Positions 7,602-16,217 of a DNA stretch of 64,000 nt are shown in pieces (position 1 is the stretch's first letter; every line of letters begins with the position of its first letter). Origin of the DNA: Proteiniborus sp. MB09-C3 (GTDB lineage: Bacteria > Bacillota > Clostridia > Tissierellales > Proteiniboraceae); contig NZ_CP127161.1 of the NCBI RefSeq assembly GCF_030263895.1, positions 558,001 to 622,000 of the forward strand, in the 5' to 3' direction. The position numbers were made by a program, and so were the translations under genes. The notes beneath the pieces are model-generated. The model searched no databases and was not told the origin of the DNA. It was given only the letters and a program-made list of their open reading frames with translations.

Positions 7602-8726
7602 ATGAATAAATTTAAGAGACATATAAGCATATTATTAGCTGTTTTTATGCTTGTAGCATTATTTAGTGGCTGTAGTAATCAAAATACTGTGAATCCAGAA
7701 AAAACAGAAAATCTAGAACAAAAACAAGAGCAACCCTTAGAAGCTAAAACTAAAGTAGTAACTAATCTTGATGGCACGAAAATCGAAGTACCTGTAAATG
7801 TAGAAAGAGTAGCTGCTCTATTTGGACCATCTTATGAGAAAGTCTACATTCTTAATGCTGAGGATAAAATTGTTGCTGCTGGAGACTTTCATAAAAATGG
7901 TTGGCCTTGGTCTAATGTGATTTATAAAAAGTTAGATTCAGTAGTAGTTATTGAGAATGCACATTCTAGCTTAAATATTGAAGATTTGCTAAAATATGAA
8001 CCACAAGTCGTATTTTATTTTCCTAATCCAAATGCAGTTGCTTCTATCAACAAAGCAGGTATGGTTGCTGTTCCAATGGCATCTACAGGTAAATTTGAAG
8101 ACACTAAAGATGTATTAACATTGTATGCAGATATATTAGGAGGAGAAGCAGTAGAAATAGCAAAAAAATATGCTGAATATTTTGATGAAAAGGTAAAAAT
8201 GGTGACTGATATTACTTCTCAAATTCCTAAAGAAGAAAGACCTGATGTCTATTTTTCAAATCAAGAAATTCTATGGACAGCAGGAAAGAGCTCTGACATA
8301 GTAGAAGTAATCGAGCTTGCAGGAGGTAATTGTGTTCATAAAGATATAGAAGGTGGCTCTAAAAATGAAATTACAATTGAACAATTATTAAGCTGGAATC
8401 CTGATTATATTTTTGTAGATCATGCAGGTTCTTCAGGTAATGCCAGTGCAGAGGAAGTTATCGATGAGATGCTAGATGATGAGCAATATCAGAATATCAA
8501 AGCAATAAAAAATGATAATATATATATTTCTCCAACAGGTGTATTTTTCTGGGATTCAGGACAACAGAAGATATTAATGCTCATGTGGATGGCAAAGGAG
8601 TTATATCCAGAGAAATTTTCTAATATAGATATGTTAGAAGAATTAAAGTACTTCTATAAGGAATTTTATCGATATGATTTAACTGATGAAGAGACAGATA
8701 AAATTTTGAGACATTTAAATCCCTGA
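7602..8726 (+). CDS. Periplasmic-binding-type lipoprotein of the metal-chelate importer (FecB/BtuF class)
   Basis: This is a 374-aa substrate-binding lipoprotein. The signal peptide ends in LFSGC with the lipidated cysteine at position 24, followed by a charged low-complexity linker to about residue 50. The fold of the FepB/BtuF class is seen in the start TNLDGTKIEVPVNVERVAALFGPSYE, the segment LLKYEPQVVFYF and the long central helix KKYAEYFDEKVKMV. The C-terminal part contains SWNPDYIFVDHAG and an IYISPTGVFFWDSG segment. It delivers the substrate to the permease/ATPase pair. The ribosome binding site AAGGAGAGG stands before ATG. This is the last gene of the operon. The ligand could be a ferric chelate, a corrinoid or another tetrapyrrole. 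Confidence 0.92.
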   Translation: MNKFKRHISILLAVFMLVALFSGCSNQNTVNPEKTENLEQKQEQPLEAKTKVVTNLDGTKIEVPVNVERVAALFGPSYEKVYILNAEDKIVAAGDFHKNGWPWSNVIYKKLDSVVVIENAHSSLNIEDLLKYEPQVVFYFPNPNAVASINKAGMVAVPMASTGKFEDTKDVLTLYADILGGEAVEIAKKYAEYFDEKVKMVTDITSQIPKEERPDVYFSNQEILWTAGKSSDIVEVIELAGGNCVHKDIEGGSKNEITIEQLLSWNPDYIFVDHAGSSGNASAEEVIDEMLDDEQYQNIKAIKNDNIYISPTGVFFWDSGQQKILMLMWMAKELYPEKFSNIDMLEELKYFYKEFYRYDLTDEETDKILRHLNP

Positions 8727-8779
8727 TTATTTAGTAGCTATAGATATTGAACTATTCTGAGTATCAATATACTAACATA

Positions 8780-8834
8780 AGGACAGACATTTTGATTAAA
8801 GAAATTGATTTAATCAATGAATCTGTTCTTTCTA
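8780..8834 (+). terminator. Long hairpin after the importer operon
   Basis: GGACAGA pairs with TCTGTTC and TTGATTAAA with TTTAATCAA, followed by a T-rich stretch. It lies 54 bases after the stop of the binding-protein gene and is the probable operon terminator. The 348-base gap between 8727 and 9074 holds this hairpin and the next one, but no gene that I can support. Confidence 0.65.
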
Positions 8835-8851
8835 TATGTTTTGTAATAATA

Positions 8852-8895
8852 AAAATAGAGCGAGATATCAGATGATATTTTGGCTCTATTTTTTA
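8852..8895 (+). terminator. Intrinsic terminator
   Basis: AAAATAGAGC pairs with GCTCTATTTT around an interrupted inner stem (GATATCA/TGATATT), followed by a T-run. It is in tandem with the hairpin at 8780. Confidence 0.75.
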
Positions 8896-9074
8896 TAGGG
8901 ATTGATATGCAATCGGTTTTTACCTTACAGGAATAATAAATAAGAAACGAATTTCTCATTTATTTATGTTAATATATAAGAGTAAACAACAAAGTAAATA
9001 TACTTTGATATTAGTGTTAAGCTCTAATTCCATTCATGCAAGCAAACTAGAATTAAGTGAAGGAAGGATAAAGC

Positions 9075-9848
9075 ATGACAAAAAGACTTATATATACCTT
9101 TTTATTTATATGTTTATGCGGGTCCATATTAATCGGATGTGAGAGCTATACTAATTTAATATTTAAAGAGAATATAGATTATATTAAAATACAGATTGGA
9201 GAAAGATATAAAGAAATATCCAAGCTAGATGATATTAACAATTTAAAATCTGTAATTGAAAAATCAAATTTAAAAGAAATTAAACAGAAGCAGTCAGCTA
9301 AATATTATAAAATCGATGTATCAATTTATTCTAAAGAAAATAAGGATCCTAGAAAACTCACTGTAATTAAAGATGTAATATTCTATAATAACACTTGTTA
9401 CAAAAGTAAGGATAATCTGGGAGCTCAGATTGAGAATATTTATTTAGATATGAATTACCTAGAATTAATTGATAAAGATGAGGAACAAAAAATAAACGCT
9501 AAGAAAGAAAATAGAGAAAAGTTATCGATACAGGAAGCTTTAGAAGGCTATTGGATCGATCAAAGAGGAAATGCATTACAATTTAAAGACGGACGATTAT
9601 ATCAAGAGGAAAATGAGTTTAAATGCATTATAAAATCTATAGATAATGATAAAAATCATATGCATATTTCAGTGTCTGGTGCAAAAGGTTTATTGATAGG
9701 AGGGAAAAAGCTCTTTGATATGTATATAACTTTTAATGATAACAGAAATAACTTAAAGCTTGAAAAGGCTATGGTCGGAGGATATACATATACGTATAAT
9801 ATGATCTATATTGACGAGCAAAACTATAAAATTGGTACATTTAAATAA
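9075..9848 (+). CDS. Lipoprotein of unknown function (257 aa)
   Basis: The N-terminus is a lipoprotein signal with the lipobox SILIGC and the modified cysteine at position 22. The rest is a lysine-rich, soluble extracytoplasmic domain without cysteines. Two halves can be guessed: an N-terminal part up to about residue 135, with two short basic strands, and a C-terminal part with EALEGYWIDQRGNALQFKDG. The latter resembles the WxxxxG-type small beta-barrel found in many lipoproteins that bind ligands or inhibit enzymes. I do not recognise the family. Its ribosome binding site is GAAGGAAGG. No terminator follows directly, and the next gene starts 129 bases later. Confidence 0.75.
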   Translation: MTKRLIYTFLFICLCGSILIGCESYTNLIFKENIDYIKIQIGERYKEISKLDDINNLKSVIEKSNLKEIKQKQSAKYYKIDVSIYSKENKDPRKLTVIKDVIFYNNTCYKSKDNLGAQIENIYLDMNYLELIDKDEEQKINAKKENREKLSIQEALEGYWIDQRGNALQFKDGRLYQEENEFKCIIKSIDNDKNHMHISVSGAKGLLIGGKKLFDMYITFNDNRNNLKLEKAMVGGYTYTYNMIYIDEQNYKIGTFK

Positions 9849-9977
9849 TGAATATACATCTGTAGGCGGCAACAGAATTCATGATAATATTCATAAAAAA
9901 TGATATTATAAAGGAAGGGAGTTTTGAATCCTTTAAAGGGTATATAGCTAATATTAATATAAGAGGAGTGTTTTCAT

Positions 9978-10526
9978 ATGGATAAGTTTACATTGAGACA
10001 AGATGAAGCAGTACTTATGATAATAGATATTCAGGAACGTCTGGTTCCTGCAATGAAGCATGGGAAAAAGGTCATTGATAACACTAATATTTTAATAAAT
10101 ATTGCACAAAAACTGAATATTCCTATTATAGGTACTGAGCAATATCCAAAGGGTTTAGGAAAGACAGTACCTGAAATAAGCGACAATATAAATACTGAAC
10201 TATTTTATGAAAAAGTATCCTTTTCTGGATATATAGAGGAAATCAAATTAGCACTTAATGATATAGGAAGAAAAAAAGTAATAATTACAGGAATGGAAAC
10301 CCATGTTTGTGTTTTTCAAACCGTAAGGGATTTGTTAGACAATGGCTATTATGTTTTTGTAGCTGAAGATGGAGTATGCTCACGAACAAAGGAAAATTAC
10401 CTAAATGGGCTTTTACTCATGGATAAAATGGGTGCTACTATTGTCAACACAGAGACAATATTATTTGATCTATTAAAAGCAGCAGGCACTCCAGTATTTA
10501 AAGAGCTATCAAAATTAATAAAATGA
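9978..10526 (+). CDS. Isochorismatase-family cysteine hydrolase
   Basis: This is a 182-aa hydrolase of the isochorismatase/nicotinamidase superfamily. The catalytic triad is complete: D17 in MIIDIQERL, K79 in FYEKVSF, and C111 in METHVCVFQT. The family cleaves carbon-nitrogen or enol-ether bonds in small molecules. The short form, with the sequence TEQYPKGLGKTV, resembles the YcaC/isochorismatase-domain proteins whose substrates are not known. There is no metal-binding histidine pair typical of nicotinamidase. The gene is 24 bases upstream of the radical SAM gene and probably cotranscribed with it. Confidence 0.9.
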   Translation: MDKFTLRQDEAVLMIIDIQERLVPAMKHGKKVIDNTNILINIAQKLNIPIIGTEQYPKGLGKTVPEISDNINTELFYEKVSFSGYIEEIKLALNDIGRKKVIITGMETHVCVFQTVRDLLDNGYYVFVAEDGVCSRTKENYLNGLLLMDKMGATIVNTETILFDLLKAAGTPVFKELSKLIK

Positions 10527-10550
10527 TATGATACATTGGAGTATGAACAT

Positions 10551-11423
10551 ATGAAAAAATATAAAAGGATTTATATAGAGATTACAAATGTATGCAACCT
10601 TTCCTGTAGGTTTTGTCCTCAAACCATGAGACGGCCTGAATTCATGGAGCTAAAAACCTTTAGCAATATATTAGAACAAATAAAACCATATACTGATTAT
10701 ATATATTTTCATGTAAAAGGAGAGCCACTCCTTCATCCGGAAATAGATAGATTTTTAGATTTAAGCTATGAAAAAGGCTTCAAGGTCAACATTACAACAA
10801 ATGGAACTCTGATAAATAAAGCCAAAGATAAAATATTTTTAAAGCCAGCCCTTAGGCAGGTTAACTTTTCACTTCATAGCTTTGATGGAAATGATGGGCC
10901 TCAAAATAAAGACGAATATATCAACAATATTATTTCATTCACAAAAGAAGCAGTTGATAAAAGTGATACATTAATATCCTTAAGACTATGGAATCTAGAT
11001 AAAGACAATAAGACAAATATAAAAAGAAAAAGGAATCGTCAGTTACTTGAGGTAATAGAAAAGAGCTTCAACTTAAATTACAGAATTGAAGAAATAATTA
11101 TCCCAAGTAGGGGAATTAAAATAGCGGATAGAGTATATCTAAACCAAGACTACGAGTTTAAGTGGCCGGACTTAAAGGAACCAGAAGACGAGAGTGAAGG
11201 TTTCTGCTATGGACTCAGAAGCCAAGCAGCTATATTAGTAAATGGAACTGTAGTACCCTGTTGTCTTGATGGAGAGGGAGTAATCAATCTAGGAAATATA
11301 AATGAAACATGTTTTTCAGAGATAATAGAAACCGACAGGGCTAAAGACATCGTAAACGGCTTTTCAAGAAGAGAAGCAGTTGAGGAGTTATGCAGAAAGT
11401 GTGGCTATAGAAAAAGATTTTAA
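10551..11423 (+). CDS. Radical SAM/SPASM-like protein
   Basis: This is a 290-aa radical SAM protein with the classic CX3CX2C motif (C15, C19, C22) in EITNVCNLSCRFC. The barrel contains HVKGEPLLHPEI and FKVNITTNGTLI, typical of the MoaA/SPASM branch. The C-terminal part has CYGLRSQAAILVNGTVVPCCLDGEG and then EELCRKCGY. It offers four to five further cysteines for an auxiliary iron-sulfur cluster, as in SPASM or twitch domains. I prefer ATG 10551, with GGAG nine bases upstream, over a TTG 15 bases earlier. The substrate is unknown. It could modify a peptide, but no small precursor peptide is seen nearby. Confidence 0.87.
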   Translation: MKKYKRIYIEITNVCNLSCRFCPQTMRRPEFMELKTFSNILEQIKPYTDYIYFHVKGEPLLHPEIDRFLDLSYEKGFKVNITTNGTLINKAKDKIFLKPALRQVNFSLHSFDGNDGPQNKDEYINNIISFTKEAVDKSDTLISLRLWNLDKDNKTNIKRKRNRQLLEVIEKSFNLNYRIEEIIIPSRGIKIADRVYLNQDYEFKWPDLKEPEDESEGFCYGLRSQAAILVNGTVVPCCLDGEGVINLGNINETCFSEIIETDRAKDIVNGFSRREAVEELCRKCGYRKRF

Positions 11424-11453
11424 TTATAGACATGTCAAAGAGGCAGGTAGCGT

Positions 11454-11512
11454 CCACTGGCAAAGCACTTTTTTGTCATTCTAAGAATCATAGAAGGATC
11501 TCTGATTTATTA
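11454..11512 (+). repeat. Fragment of the GTCATTCTGA-type palindromic repeat
   Basis: TTTGTCATTCTAAGAATCAT...GGATCTCTG resembles one arm of the palindromic element found complete at 32478 and 51073. Only the left arm is present here, between the radical SAM gene and sfsA. Confidence 0.6.
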
Positions 11513-11531
11513 AAAACTGAGGAGAAGTCAA

Positions 11532-12227
11532 ATGAAATATACTAAAACAGTAGAGGGTATTTTCCTAAAAAGACCTAACAGATTTATAGCACAGGTATTG
11601 ATAGATGGAAAAGAAGAAACAGTACATGTAAAAAATACAGGTAGATGTAGAGAATTGCTGATACCAGGAGTTAAGGTTATATTAGAGGATTGCTCTCATA
11701 ATCCAAGCAGAAAGACCAGATACTCACTCATTGCTGTATGGAAGGGAGATATGCTAGTAAATATGGATTCTCAGGTACCTAATGCTGTAGTATTTGAAGC
11801 GCTCAGAGAAGGTAAAGTTAAGGTGATTGAGAATATATCATATTTAAAGAGAGAAGTAACCTTTGGCAATTCAAGATATGATATTTACTATGAATCAAAA
11901 AATCAAAAAGGCTTTATTGAAGTGAAAGGCGTTACCTTGGAAAACAATCATATTTCTATGTTCCCTGATGCACCTACTGAAAGAGGTGCAAAGCATGTAC
12001 TGGAAATGATAGAGGCAGTCAAAGAAGGCTATAGGGGAGCACTATTTTTTTTGATTCAGATGAAAGGACCTAATGTGTTCAGACTAAACTGGCAAATGGA
12101 TAAAGTTTTCTCAGAAGCAGTTAAATTAGCAAGTGAAAACGGGGTAGAGATATTTGCATATGATTCAATTGTATCGGAGAACGGCATCATCATAGATAAA
12201 CCTGTCAAAATAGACCTTAATCAATAA
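11532..12227 (+). CDS. sfsA: SfsA family protein
   Basis: This is a 231-aa protein that matches the SfsA (sugar fermentation stimulation) family over its full length. It has the N-terminal OB-like part with RFIAQVLIDGKEETVHVKNTGRC and GVKVILEDC. It also has the nuclease-like core with RYDIYYES, FIEVKGVTLENN, MFPDAPTERGAKHV and FFLIQMKGPN. The D/E-x-K arrangement in the second domain resembles restriction-endonuclease-type folds. The family binds DNA nonspecifically in Escherichia coli, and the true role is uncertain. It has its own ribosome binding site (GAGGAG) and no clear operon partner. Confidence 0.93.
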   Translation: MKYTKTVEGIFLKRPNRFIAQVLIDGKEETVHVKNTGRCRELLIPGVKVILEDCSHNPSRKTRYSLIAVWKGDMLVNMDSQVPNAVVFEALREGKVKVIENISYLKREVTFGNSRYDIYYESKNQKGFIEVKGVTLENNHISMFPDAPTERGAKHVLEMIEAVKEGYRGALFFLIQMKGPNVFRLNWQMDKVFSEAVKLASENGVEIFAYDSIVSENGIIIDKPVKIDLNQ

Positions 12228-12317
12228 TCATAGAAGAAAAAGAGGGACAGATGAGTTTATTTACTCAAATCTGTAATCTTGATTTAACGTGATCTTAGAG
12301 AAGGAGCAGATAAAAGT

Positions 12318-13694
12318 ATGACTAAGACAAACAACTTAACGGAAGGGAATATATTAGAAGCACTATTTAAACTCGCTATTCCAATTATGGGAACATCTTT
12401 TGTTCAAATTGCATACAACATGACAGATATGATTTGGGTTGGCAGAGTAGGGTCTAGAGCTGTTGCAGCAGTTGGAACTGCAGGCTTTTTTACTTGGCTA
12501 GCAATGGCATTTATCCTCATTCCTAAAATAGGAGCAGAGGTTGGAGTAGCTCAGTCAATAGGCAAGGAAGATATGGATGAAGCAAAGGTTTATGTAAAGC
12601 ATAGCATTCAGATAATTATTTGTCTTGCAATATTTTATGCATTTATACTTATAACATTTAGAAAGCCCTTAATAGGATTTTTTAACCTTGGAGAAGAAGA
12701 TATTATAAACAATGCTATCACATATCTTGTAATCATATCCTGCGGATTAGTATTTTATTTTATAAATCCTGTTTTTACAGCAATATTTAATGGATATGGA
12801 GAGAGTAAAACACCTTTCATTATAAATACAGTGGGCCTTATAGTAAATATAATTTTGGACCCTTTATTGATTTTAGGCATAGGGCCTTTTCCAAGATTAG
12901 AGGTTGCAGGTGCTGCTATAGCAACGGTAATAGCTCAGGCCACTGTAACTATTATATTTATCACGAGGACAAGGAAAACAGAGCTTTTTTCAGGATTAAA
13001 TCTTCTAAGATGCCCTGATATGACACATATAAGGAAAATAGTTAAATTAGGACTTCCTGTATCTCTTCAAAGTGGATTGTTTACCATATTTGCGATGGTT
13101 ATTGCAAGGATTATTGCACAGTGGGGACCTATACCAATCGCAGTACAAAAGGTAGGCTCTCAGATAGAAGCCGTATCTTGGATGACGGCAGGAGGATTCC
13201 AGACTGCAATGAGTGCTTTTGTTGGGCAAAATTATGGTGCTAAAAAGTGGCCGAGGGTTTTTAGAGGGTATTTTGTTGGTATTACAATAATGTCTATAAT
13301 AGGAATATTTACTACTGGACTTTTAATTTTTGCTGCAAGACCGCTGTTTTCTATATTTATTCCAGAGGAAGAATCTATTAGATATGGGATTGTATATCTT
13401 AGAATATTAGGACTTTCACAGCTATTTATGTGTATCGAATCGACTACAGCAGGTGCTTTTAATGGACTAGGAAAAACTATTCCGCCATCAATTGTAGGCA
13501 TATTGTTTAATGGGCTCAGAATACCAGCCGCCCTTATACTTTCCTCAACGAGTCTTGGTCTCAATGGAGTATGGTGGGCAATAAGCATATCAAGCATATT
13601 TAAGGGTATAGTGCTATCTACTTGGTATATAGTTATGCTTAAAAGGAATCCGGAGACAAAAGGCTTAAAACTGCTGAGTCTAAAGCTTAATTAG
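12318..13694 (+). CDS. MATE family efflux transporter
   Basis: This is a 458-aa protein with about twelve membrane helices in two homologous halves. The first starts at NILEALFKLAIPIMGTSFVQIAYNMTDMIWVG and the second at IRKIVKLGLPVSLQSGLFTIFAMVIARI. These are the signatures of the MATE (NorM/DinF-like) exporters, which remove cationic drugs or metabolites with sodium or proton antiport. The segment GGFQTAMSAFVGQNYGAKKWPR is also typical. ATG 12318 follows AGAAGGAG. It is a single-gene unit ended by a terminator. The substrate cannot be read from sequence. Confidence 0.94.
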   Translation: MTKTNNLTEGNILEALFKLAIPIMGTSFVQIAYNMTDMIWVGRVGSRAVAAVGTAGFFTWLAMAFILIPKIGAEVGVAQSIGKEDMDEAKVYVKHSIQIIICLAIFYAFILITFRKPLIGFFNLGEEDIINNAITYLVIISCGLVFYFINPVFTAIFNGYGESKTPFIINTVGLIVNIILDPLLILGIGPFPRLEVAGAAIATVIAQATVTIIFITRTRKTELFSGLNLLRCPDMTHIRKIVKLGLPVSLQSGLFTIFAMVIARIIAQWGPIPIAVQKVGSQIEAVSWMTAGGFQTAMSAFVGQNYGAKKWPRVFRGYFVGITIMSIIGIFTTGLLIFAARPLFSIFIPEEESIRYGIVYLRILGLSQLFMCIESTTAGAFNGLGKTIPPSIVGILFNGLRIPAALILSSTSLGLNGVWWAISISSIFKGIVLSTWYIVMLKRNPETKGLKLLSLKLN

Positions 13695-13727
13695 CGCTGA
13701 ATGTATTAGCAGAAACTTTAAATTATG

Positions 13728-13771
13728 AAGACAGGTAAGTTGGTTATTCAAATCAATGAACCTGTCTTTTT
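13728..13771 (+). terminator. Intrinsic terminator of the MATE gene
   Basis: AAGACAGGT pairs with ACCTGTCTT with a weaker inner stem, then TTTTTG. Confidence 0.8.
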
Positions 13772-13887
13772 GAATTTTGGGAATTAAACTATGTGGTAAT
13801 TCATATACATTTTGTAAAAAAATGATTATTTTTTTAGTTGTAGGGTAAGAATATAAAAGCAAATAATTAACGAAGGAGCGTGTTTTT

Positions 13888-14250
13888 ATGCCTAGTTTTG
13901 GTAACCCATTTAGTGCAAATGTAGAGAGAAAAATTACGAAGGAAGAATTGATACAAGCAATACGTTTGGATATAGCCGGTGAATTAGAGGCAATATATAT
14001 TTATGATGCCCATGTTCAAGCTACTGATAATCCAATTGCAAAAAGAGTACTTGCAGATATTAGGGATGAGGAAAAAGCCCACATTGGAGAGTTGATGGCA
14101 TTGCTCAGGATACTAGATCCACGTGAAGGTGAGCTTTTTGCAGAAGGAGAAGAAGAGGTAAGAGAGATGCTTGAGGACTTGGGTATTGTGGAGGCAGAGC
14201 TTGACACAGGGGTAAGCAATATTAAAACAGTTGGAAGCCTTTTAGATTAG
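13888..14250 (+). CDS. Encapsulated ferritin-like protein (EncFtn), encapsulin cargo
   Basis: This is a 120-aa ferritin-like protein made of two helices and a C-terminal tail. The metal ligands known for encapsulated ferritins are at the same positions here: E32 and E34 in GELEAIYIYDAH, E62 and H65 in DEEKAHIGEL. Such proteins assemble as a ring of dimers inside the encapsulin shell and oxidise ferrous iron at the subunit interface. The final residues TVGSLLD after a flexible acidic linker are the cargo-loading peptide that docks to the inner wall of the shell. The shell gene follows after 15 bases. Ribosome binding site: CGAAGGAG. Iron storage and oxidative protection are the likely roles. 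Confidence 0.95.
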   Translation: MPSFGNPFSANVERKITKEELIQAIRLDIAGELEAIYIYDAHVQATDNPIAKRVLADIRDEEKAHIGELMALLRILDPREGELFAEGEEEVREMLEDLGIVEAELDTGVSNIKTVGSLLD

Positions 14251-14265
14251 TGAGGAGGGAAATAA

Positions 14266-15102
14266 ATGGATTTTTTATTAAGAGGAGATGCTCCTTTTTC
14301 AGATGAGTTATGGGAAAAGATAGATGAAACTGTTGTTAAAAAGGCAAGAGAGCAATTAGTAGGAAGGAAGTTCATACCAATTTTTGGCCCCCTAGGCTCA
14401 GGCATACAAAGCATAAATGTTGATTTAATAAGTGCAGATAATGACAGTGTAGTCAGCTCTAATGGAGAAGAAGATACAGAGTTAGTCAAGGTTCAAAACC
14501 GTAGATATGTTGAAATACCTATGATATTTAAGGACGCATTTATATCATGGAGGGATTTAGAAAATAGCAAACAAACTGGTCTGCCATTAGATCTTGCTCC
14601 TATCTCTATTACAGCTGCAGTATGTGCCCACAAAGAAGATCAGATTGTATTCTTTGGTAATGAGGAATGGGGATATAAGGGCTTAATGAATGTGGATGGA
14701 AGACAGACTATACAAAAGAATAATTGGAATGAAGGGGAAAACGCATTTTCTGATATCGTAGCAGGCCTTGAAAAGCTTGTGGAAAAAGGTTTTTATGGAC
14801 CATATGCTCTTGTACTAAGTCCTGACTTATATGCTCAACTGCAAAGAATACAACCAGGCACAGGAAAGTTGGAGCTTGAAAGGATTAGAGAGCTAATAGA
14901 TGGAAAGGTTTATCAGACACCAATTCTAGGAAGCAATAAAGCAGTTCTCCTGGAAAAAGGAATGGAAAATATGGATCTGGTTATTGGCCAAGACTTGGTA
15001 ACAGGATATATTGGGCCCGAAAAGCTTAACCATGTGCTTAGAATACTAGAGACTGTTCTACTGCGAATTAAACGTCCGGAATCAATTGTTACATTTGAAT
15101 AA
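14266..15102 (+). CDS. Encapsulin shell protein
   Basis: This is a 278-aa shell protein with the HK97-like phage capsid fold, close in length to the 60-subunit (T=1) encapsulins. Recognisable segments are the N-terminal LRGDAPFSDELWEKIDE, the LVGRKFIPIFGPLGSG strand, EIPMIFKDAFISWRD, GNEEWGYKGLMN and the C-terminal DLVTGYIGPEKLNHVLRILETVLLRIKRPESIV. It builds the nanocompartment that holds the ferritin encoded just upstream. The ribosome binding site is GAGGAGGG. A shared terminator follows. The two genes form a minimal ferritin-type encapsulin operon. Confidence 0.97.
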   Translation: MDFLLRGDAPFSDELWEKIDETVVKKAREQLVGRKFIPIFGPLGSGIQSINVDLISADNDSVVSSNGEEDTELVKVQNRRYVEIPMIFKDAFISWRDLENSKQTGLPLDLAPISITAAVCAHKEDQIVFFGNEEWGYKGLMNVDGRQTIQKNNWNEGENAFSDIVAGLEKLVEKGFYGPYALVLSPDLYAQLQRIQPGTGKLELERIRELIDGKVYQTPILGSNKAVLLEKGMENMDLVIGQDLVTGYIGPEKLNHVLRILETVLLRIKRPESIVTFE

Positions 15103-15103
15103 A

Positions 15104-15140
15104 TAATAATAGAGAGCTTTTTAGCTCTCTATTATTATTT
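15104..15140. terminator. Bidirectional terminator between the encapsulin operon and the EcsC-like gene
   Basis: AATAATAGAGAGCT/AGCTCTCTATTATT hairpin with a 4-base loop. A-rich and T-rich flanks serve both the plus-strand shell gene and the converging minus-strand gene, whose stop codon lies inside the right arm. Confidence 0.88.
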
Positions 15141-15854
15141 TATCACTCTCATTCTATACGCATTCATAGCAGTAACTCCAAGCTTTTCCAAAAGCTTGGA
15201 GTTAGTATAAGCACCTACAATTGCACCTATCCCTGGTACAATCTGCAATAGCTTTGCTATATCTATATAGTCCCTATATTCCTGCTGAAATTCTCTCCAA
15301 TCAAAAAGATTTATATTACTCGGAAGAGCTTTAGAGTATTCTTCCCAGTTTTCTATCTCATAGAATATCTTATTTACTACGGATTGACTAGAAAAAGCAA
15401 GCTGAAATATCTTAAGTATATATAGTCTTTCTTTATAATCTGTAATATCAAAGCCATAAATGGCTGCAATATCATATAAAAATTTTATCTTTATACTCAG
15501 AAGCAATGGAAAATCAGCAAGAGCCATTAAAAAACCGCCAGCTCCAGTGCCAGCACCTTCTAGCATAGCAGTTCTTTTATAAAAATCTATTTTTTCTTTA
15601 ACCAGCTTTTCTCTTTCCTCAAGAGACATAGAGAAAGGATAAGATTTTTTAGTTATGAATTGGGAGCCTGACAATACAATTTTAACCATGTTTTTTATAG
15701 CAGAAGTGAGAATTTCATGGTATTTATCAGGTAGCACATTATTAATTTTATTTTGGACTCCTTTAGATGCCTTATCTATTATAGATGGCTTTTTTATAAT
15801 TTTTTTCTTCCACTGATTCAATTCTTTTACCGTATTTATATAGTACCTATCCAT
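15135..15854 (-). CDS. EcsC family protein
   Basis: This is a 239-aa protein of the EcsC type (named after Bacillus subtilis EcsC of the ecs transport locus). The glycine- and alanine-rich amphipathic segment MLEGAGTGAGGFLMALADFPLLLSIKIKFLYDIAA is the family hallmark. A second one, LLQIVPGIGAIVGAYTNSKLLEKLG, lies near the C-terminus. It is probably attached to the membrane. Its biochemical role is not known, and it is not next to ecsA/ecsB here. I take ATG 15854 with GGTGAT in front; two in-frame starts six and nine bases upstream are equally possible. It is transcribed towards the encapsulin operon. Confidence 0.85.
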   Translation of the reverse strand: MDRYYINTVKELNQWKKKIIKKPSIIDKASKGVQNKINNVLPDKYHEILTSAIKNMVKIVLSGSQFITKKSYPFSMSLEEREKLVKEKIDFYKRTAMLEGAGTGAGGFLMALADFPLLLSIKIKFLYDIAAIYGFDITDYKERLYILKIFQLAFSSQSVVNKIFYEIENWEEYSKALPSNINLFDWREFQQEYRDYIDIAKLLQIVPGIGAIVGAYTNSKLLEKLGVTAMNAYRMRVIK

Positions 15855-16217
15855 TTTCATCACCGACTTTTAAAAGTATAATTAAAGTAAAAATAAATCT
15901 TATTAATAGATTACAGTATTTTACCCCTTTAGTATATAAAAAATCACAATTTATTATTAATATTGGGCTAAATAAAATGATATGGATAGAGAAAATAAAA
16001 AAGGATAAATCTATAAAATTTTATGAAAAATAAAGATGTATATAGGAACTAGAAATTTTAAGGCTTTATTCAGAGGATAAAAAATCTTTTTAGAATGGAG
16101 CCTTATTTTATGTTATTATATATTCAAATTATATAATGATAAGATATTATGTATAATATAATTGTCGTATGCTTTTGATATTATAAAAAATGTAAAAATA
16201 AAGTGGTGATTTTTAAT
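15855..16217. other. Intergenic region with promoter-like sequence and one hairpin
   Basis: The region lies between the divergent EcsC-like gene and the response regulator. A hairpin at about 16059-16105 (TAAGGCT/AGCCTTA with inner GGAT/ATCT pairing and a T-rich tail) has no gene before it on the plus strand, so it could be a leader attenuator or a small RNA terminator. Several AT-rich -10-like boxes (TATAAT near 16128-16160) precede the regulator. I see no coding sequence. Confidence 0.4.

Noticed and set aside
12246-12278. Hairpin ACAGAT...ATCTGT after sfsA
   Set aside because: It has no T-run and only moderate pairing, so I do not call it a terminator; no riboswitch consensus fits.
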